From contig JABLXJ010000004.1 of assembly GCA_013178125.1 (NCBI GenBank), forward strand, positions 186,001-250,000: a stretch of 64,000 nucleotides of DNA, in the 5' to 3' direction. Source of the stretch: Bacillota bacterium (GTDB lineage: Bacteria > Bacillota > SHA-98 > Ch115 > JABLXJ01). The translations under genes were made by a program, and so were the position numbers. Shown here piece by piece: positions 61,361 through 64,000 of this stretch; position 1 is the stretch's first letter, and every line of letters starts with the position of its first letter. The notes under the pieces are model-generated. The model searched no databases. It saw only the letters and a program-made list of their open reading frames with translations, and had not been told where the DNA came from.

Positions 61361-64000
61361 ATGAGCGAGGGGAACCCAATGGGGGATAGTAACTCGATGA
61401 GGAATAATGTGGATAAACACGAGTTTACTGGCAAGTTCATAATCATAGATGGAAACAGCCTGGCGAACAGGGCCTTTTATGCATTGCCGCCCCTCGCCAC
61501 AACCGCGGGCGAGTATACAAACGCGGTCTACGGGTTTACGACCATGCTCTTGCGGCTTCTTGACGAAGAGAAGCCCGCGTTGCTAGCGGTGGCGTTCGAT
61601 AAGGCGGCCCCGACTTTCAGGCACATGGAATACGAGGGATATAAGGCTCAGCGCAAGGGGATGCCGGATGAGCTTGCCTATCAATTGCCATGGATCAAGG
61701 AAGTTGCCCGGGCCTTCGGGGCTTCTATATTCGAAATAGAGGGATTTGAGGCGGATGATATAATTGGGACGCTCACCCTCAGGGCCGAGGAGTCAGGCTA
61801 CACCAACCTCATTGTTACAGGAGATAGGGACGCCCTGCAGCTCGTATCGCCTGCGACGAAGGTGATGCTGACGCGCAAGGGCATCAGCGAGATGGAGGTA
61901 TATGACGAGGACGCCGTTCTGGCCAGGTATGGCCTCGCCCCGGCCCAGATGATAGATGTTAAAGGCTTGATGGGCGACGCCTCAGATAATATCCCGGGCG
62001 TTCCGGGCATAGGCGAGAAGACAGCCATCGAGCTTGTGAAGGTATTCGGCAGCCTCGAGAACCTCGTCGAAAACCTCGACAAGGTGTCCAGGAAGCGCCA
62101 GCAAGATCTTATACGGGCGAATGTTGAGCTGGCCAGGATGAGCAAACGCCTTGCTACCATCGAGCGCAATGTGCCCATCGAGATCGATCTCCAGCAGTGC
62201 AGGGTGGGAAAGCCGGACAGGGCGGCGCTGAGGGAGATATTTACGAGATTCCAGTTCAAGAGCTTGATGAGGAGGCTTGAAGATATCCCTGGCGCCATAG
62301 CCGGAGCCCGGGGCGAAGCCCATAGCGAGAGGCCGGCATCCCAGGTTTCCGGGAGCGATGCTTCATGTGCCGTTGCCGTTCCGGGTGCCGGAGCGGGGTC
62401 ATTTACCATCGTATCGTCGCCCGAGGGACTATATGATGTCGCGGCGAGGCTTGAGGGATGCAATGCGGTAGCATTTGAGCTTTTGCTTGAGGGCCCCCGG
62501 CCGATGCAGTCGTCGCTCGCCGGCATAGGCCTGCTTGGCATTTCTTCGCCGGCGCCGGGCGCCTCGCGCCCCGGGTGCGATGGCGAGGCTTTTTACATCC
62601 CGGTAGCGGTGGTTGATAGGGGGCCTGCGGGGCCCACCTGCGCGCTGGACGGCGCGCCGGGCGAGAGGATGCGCGAGAATGAGGCCCTGGCCGCGCTTCG
62701 CGGGATATTGGAAAACTTGGGAATTCAGAAAATCTGTCATGACGCCAAGCCCAAGCTGGAATACCTCAAGCGTCATAATATCGAGTTGCGCGGTCTTTCT
62801 TTCGATACAATGGTCGCCTCATACCTGGTCGATCCCGGCGCCGAAAATCACTCGCTCGGCGCTGTTGCCAGGGAGCAGCTGGGCGTGGACCTCCCGGATC
62901 CCGGATCCTTGATTTCGAAATCGAGGCGCGGGGGCGGCAATACGCCTATGAGGCTCTCGGATGTCGATGCAGCAGCCATTGGGGATATAGTATGCCGGGG
63001 GCTCCGGCTCCTGCCCGAGCTTGCAGGGCGCCTTGGCCACGGGATCAAGCACGACGGCATGGAGGATCTCTTTCGCCGGGTTGAAATGCCTTTGATTGAG
63101 GTCCTAGCGCGCATGGAGATGCAAGGCGTTTCAGTAGATGTGCCTCGCTTGAAGGAATTATCGGACGATATGAACAGGCGCATAAAAGCTATCGAGGAGG
63201 AGATCTACTGGCTTGCTGGCGAGGAATTCAATATCAATTCGCCAAAGCAGCTCGGATCGATCCTGTTCGAAAAGCTCAGGCTCCCGGCCGGCAAGAAGAC
63301 GAAGACGGGCAGGTCGACGGATGCCAAAGTCCTCGAAGGGCTCGCCGGGAGGCATGAGATCGCGCGCAAGATCCTGGAATACCGCGAGCTCGTAAAGCTG
63401 AAAAGCACTTACGCCGATGCCCTCGGGGGGCTGATAAACCCCGTTACCGGGCGGATTCATACGACGTTTAACCAGACCGTGACGGCCACGGGCCGGCTTT
63501 CATCGAGCGATCCCAATCTTCAGAACATCCCCATCCGCAAGGAGGAGGGCCGTAAAATCCGGCAGGTCTTCACGCCGGGCAAGGATGGCTGGCTTATAAT
63601 GAGCGCGGATTATTCCCAGATTGAACTGAGGATCCTCGCCCACTTCTCGGGCGACCCAAATCTTATTGAAGCTTTCCAGAAGGGCGAGGACATTCACGCG
63701 AGGACGGCCGCTCAGGTTTACGGGGTCCCCCTGGATATCGTGAGCGAGGAGATGAGGTCCCGGGCCAAGGCGGTGAATTTCGGCATCGTTTACGGCATCA
63801 GCGACTACGGGCTCGCGCAGGGCGTCGGCATGGGGAGGGCCGAGGCGAGGAAGTTCATTGACAGGTATTTCTGGCATTACAAGGGTGTCCGGCGTTACCT
63901 GGATGAGACGATAGAGGCGGCGAGGAGGCAAGGGTATGTTACGACCCTGCTAAACCGGCGGAGATACCTGCCTGACCTGCACAGCCCCAAGGTCCCGGTC
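61361..64000 (+). CDS. polA: DNA polymerase I (5' part; runs off the window)
   Basis: The frame is open from ATG 61361 to the last base (880 codons), so the stop lies outside. Residues about 25-320 are the 5'-3' exonuclease (FIIIDGNSLANRAFYALPP, GFEADDIIGTL, VPGIGEKTA). The middle 3'-5' exonuclease-like domain is degenerate: the usual DTET motif reads AFELLLEG, so proofreading is probably absent, as in Bacillus Pol I. The polymerase domain includes TGRLSSSDPNLQNIP, SADYSQIELR and RAKAVNFGIVYG. Only the C-terminal end with the HDE motif is missing. Confidence 0.95.
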   Translation, partial: MSEGNPMGDSNSMRNNVDKHEFTGKFIIIDGNSLANRAFYALPPLATTAGEYTNAVYGFTTMLLRLLDEEKPALLAVAFDKAAPTFRHMEYEGYKAQRKGMPDELAYQLPWIKEVARAFGASIFEIEGFEADDIIGTLTLRAEESGYTNLIVTGDRDALQLVSPATKVMLTRKGISEMEVYDEDAVLARYGLAPAQMIDVKGLMGDASDNIPGVPGIGEKTAIELVKVFGSLENLVENLDKVSRKRQQDLIRANVELARMSKRLATIERNVPIEIDLQQCRVGKPDRAALREIFTRFQFKSLMRRLEDIPGAIAGARGEAHSERPASQVSGSDASCAVAVPGAGAGSFTIVSSPEGLYDVAARLEGCNAVAFELLLEGPRPMQSSLAGIGLLGISSPAPGASRPGCDGEAFYIPVAVVDRGPAGPTCALDGAPGERMRENEALAALRGILENLGIQKICHDAKPKLEYLKRHNIELRGLSFDTMVASYLVDPGAENHSLGAVAREQLGVDLPDPGSLISKSRRGGGNTPMRLSDVDAAAIGDIVCRGLRLLPELAGRLGHGIKHDGMEDLFRRVEMPLIEVLARMEMQGVSVDVPRLKELSDDMNRRIKAIEEEIYWLAGEEFNINSPKQLGSILFEKLRLPAGKKTKTGRSTDAKVLEGLAGRHEIARKILEYRELVKLKSTYADALGGLINPVTGRIHTTFNQTVTATGRLSSSDPNLQNIPIRKEEGRKIRQVFTPGKDGWLIMSADYSQIELRILAHFSGDPNLIEAFQKGEDIHARTAAQVYGVPLDIVSEEMRSRAKAVNFGIVYGISDYGLAQGVGMGRAEARKFIDRYFWHYKGVRRYLDETIEAARRQGYVTTLLNRRRYLPDLHSPKVPV

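Overview
The window looks like a chromosome segment of an endospore-forming but outer-membrane-bearing (diderm) member of the Bacillota. By eye it is fairly GC-rich, uses many GTG/TTG starts and has strong GGAGG ribosome binding sites. The spore side rests on alpha/beta-type small acid-soluble spore proteins (34.1-34.8 kb) with a SigG-like promoter, a SpoVD/FtsI-type PBP with PASTA domains, a CwlD-like amidase and a SCIFF peptide. The outer-membrane side rests on two signal-peptide-bearing beta-barrel proteins ending in Phe, a LolA-like protein operonic with an RND exporter, and an SLH-domain protein. The lineage is my inference; no 16S gene is present.

Region 1 (1-17 kb, + strand) is a division and cell-wall (dcw) cluster: mraZ-rsmH-ftsL-PBP-murE-murF-mraY-ftsW-murG-murC-murB-murA-divIB-DUF881-sbp-ftsZ. 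murD is absent from its usual place between mraY and ftsW, and ftsA is absent before ftsZ. Region 2 (18-24.5 kb) holds a porin-like barrel, an amidase, a GH13 glycosidase, an orphan SCIFF peptide gene, a TPR protein and a small HMA copper-chaperone-like protein. Region 3 (24.6-29.9 kb) is the most interesting: a NarL-like regulator with a truncated receiver domain, an unlisted 33-codon peptide gene with its own promoter, a radical SAM/SPASM enzyme with a PqqD-like N-terminus, a CPBP membrane protease and an ABC exporter. This has the architecture of a modified-peptide (RiPP) locus, comparable in plan to yydFGHIJ. Region 4 (30-35 kb) holds a UPF0182 membrane protein, an OGG1-type DNA glycosylase and the spore protein genes.

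Region 5 (35.1-41.7 kb) begins with tRNA-Val, tRNA-Asp and tRNA-Phe and ends at a tRNA-Leu on the other strand. Between them is an apparently lower-GC accessory island: an operon of secreted proteins including a serpin, a WD40 protein whose signal peptide has been cut off by a frameshift, a LuxR-type fragment and a dead tyrosine integrase lying at the 3' end of tRNA-Leu. Region 6 (41.8-49.5 kb) has a nucleotidyltransferase pair resembling a toxin-antitoxin module, then a TetR-RND-LolA-barrel operon controlled by a perfect 32-bp palindromic operator, and a ferritin-like protein.

Region 7 (50-53.2 kb) has three overlapping M42 aminopeptidase paralogs. Region 8 (53.6-64 kb) holds an L,D-transpeptidase, an SLH protein, a small surface-glycan set (dolichyl-phosphate-sugar-type GT2, PHP phosphoesterase, ArnT/PMT-type glycosyltransferase) and the start of polA, which runs off the window end. 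All coordinates and motifs were read by eye; no database search was run.
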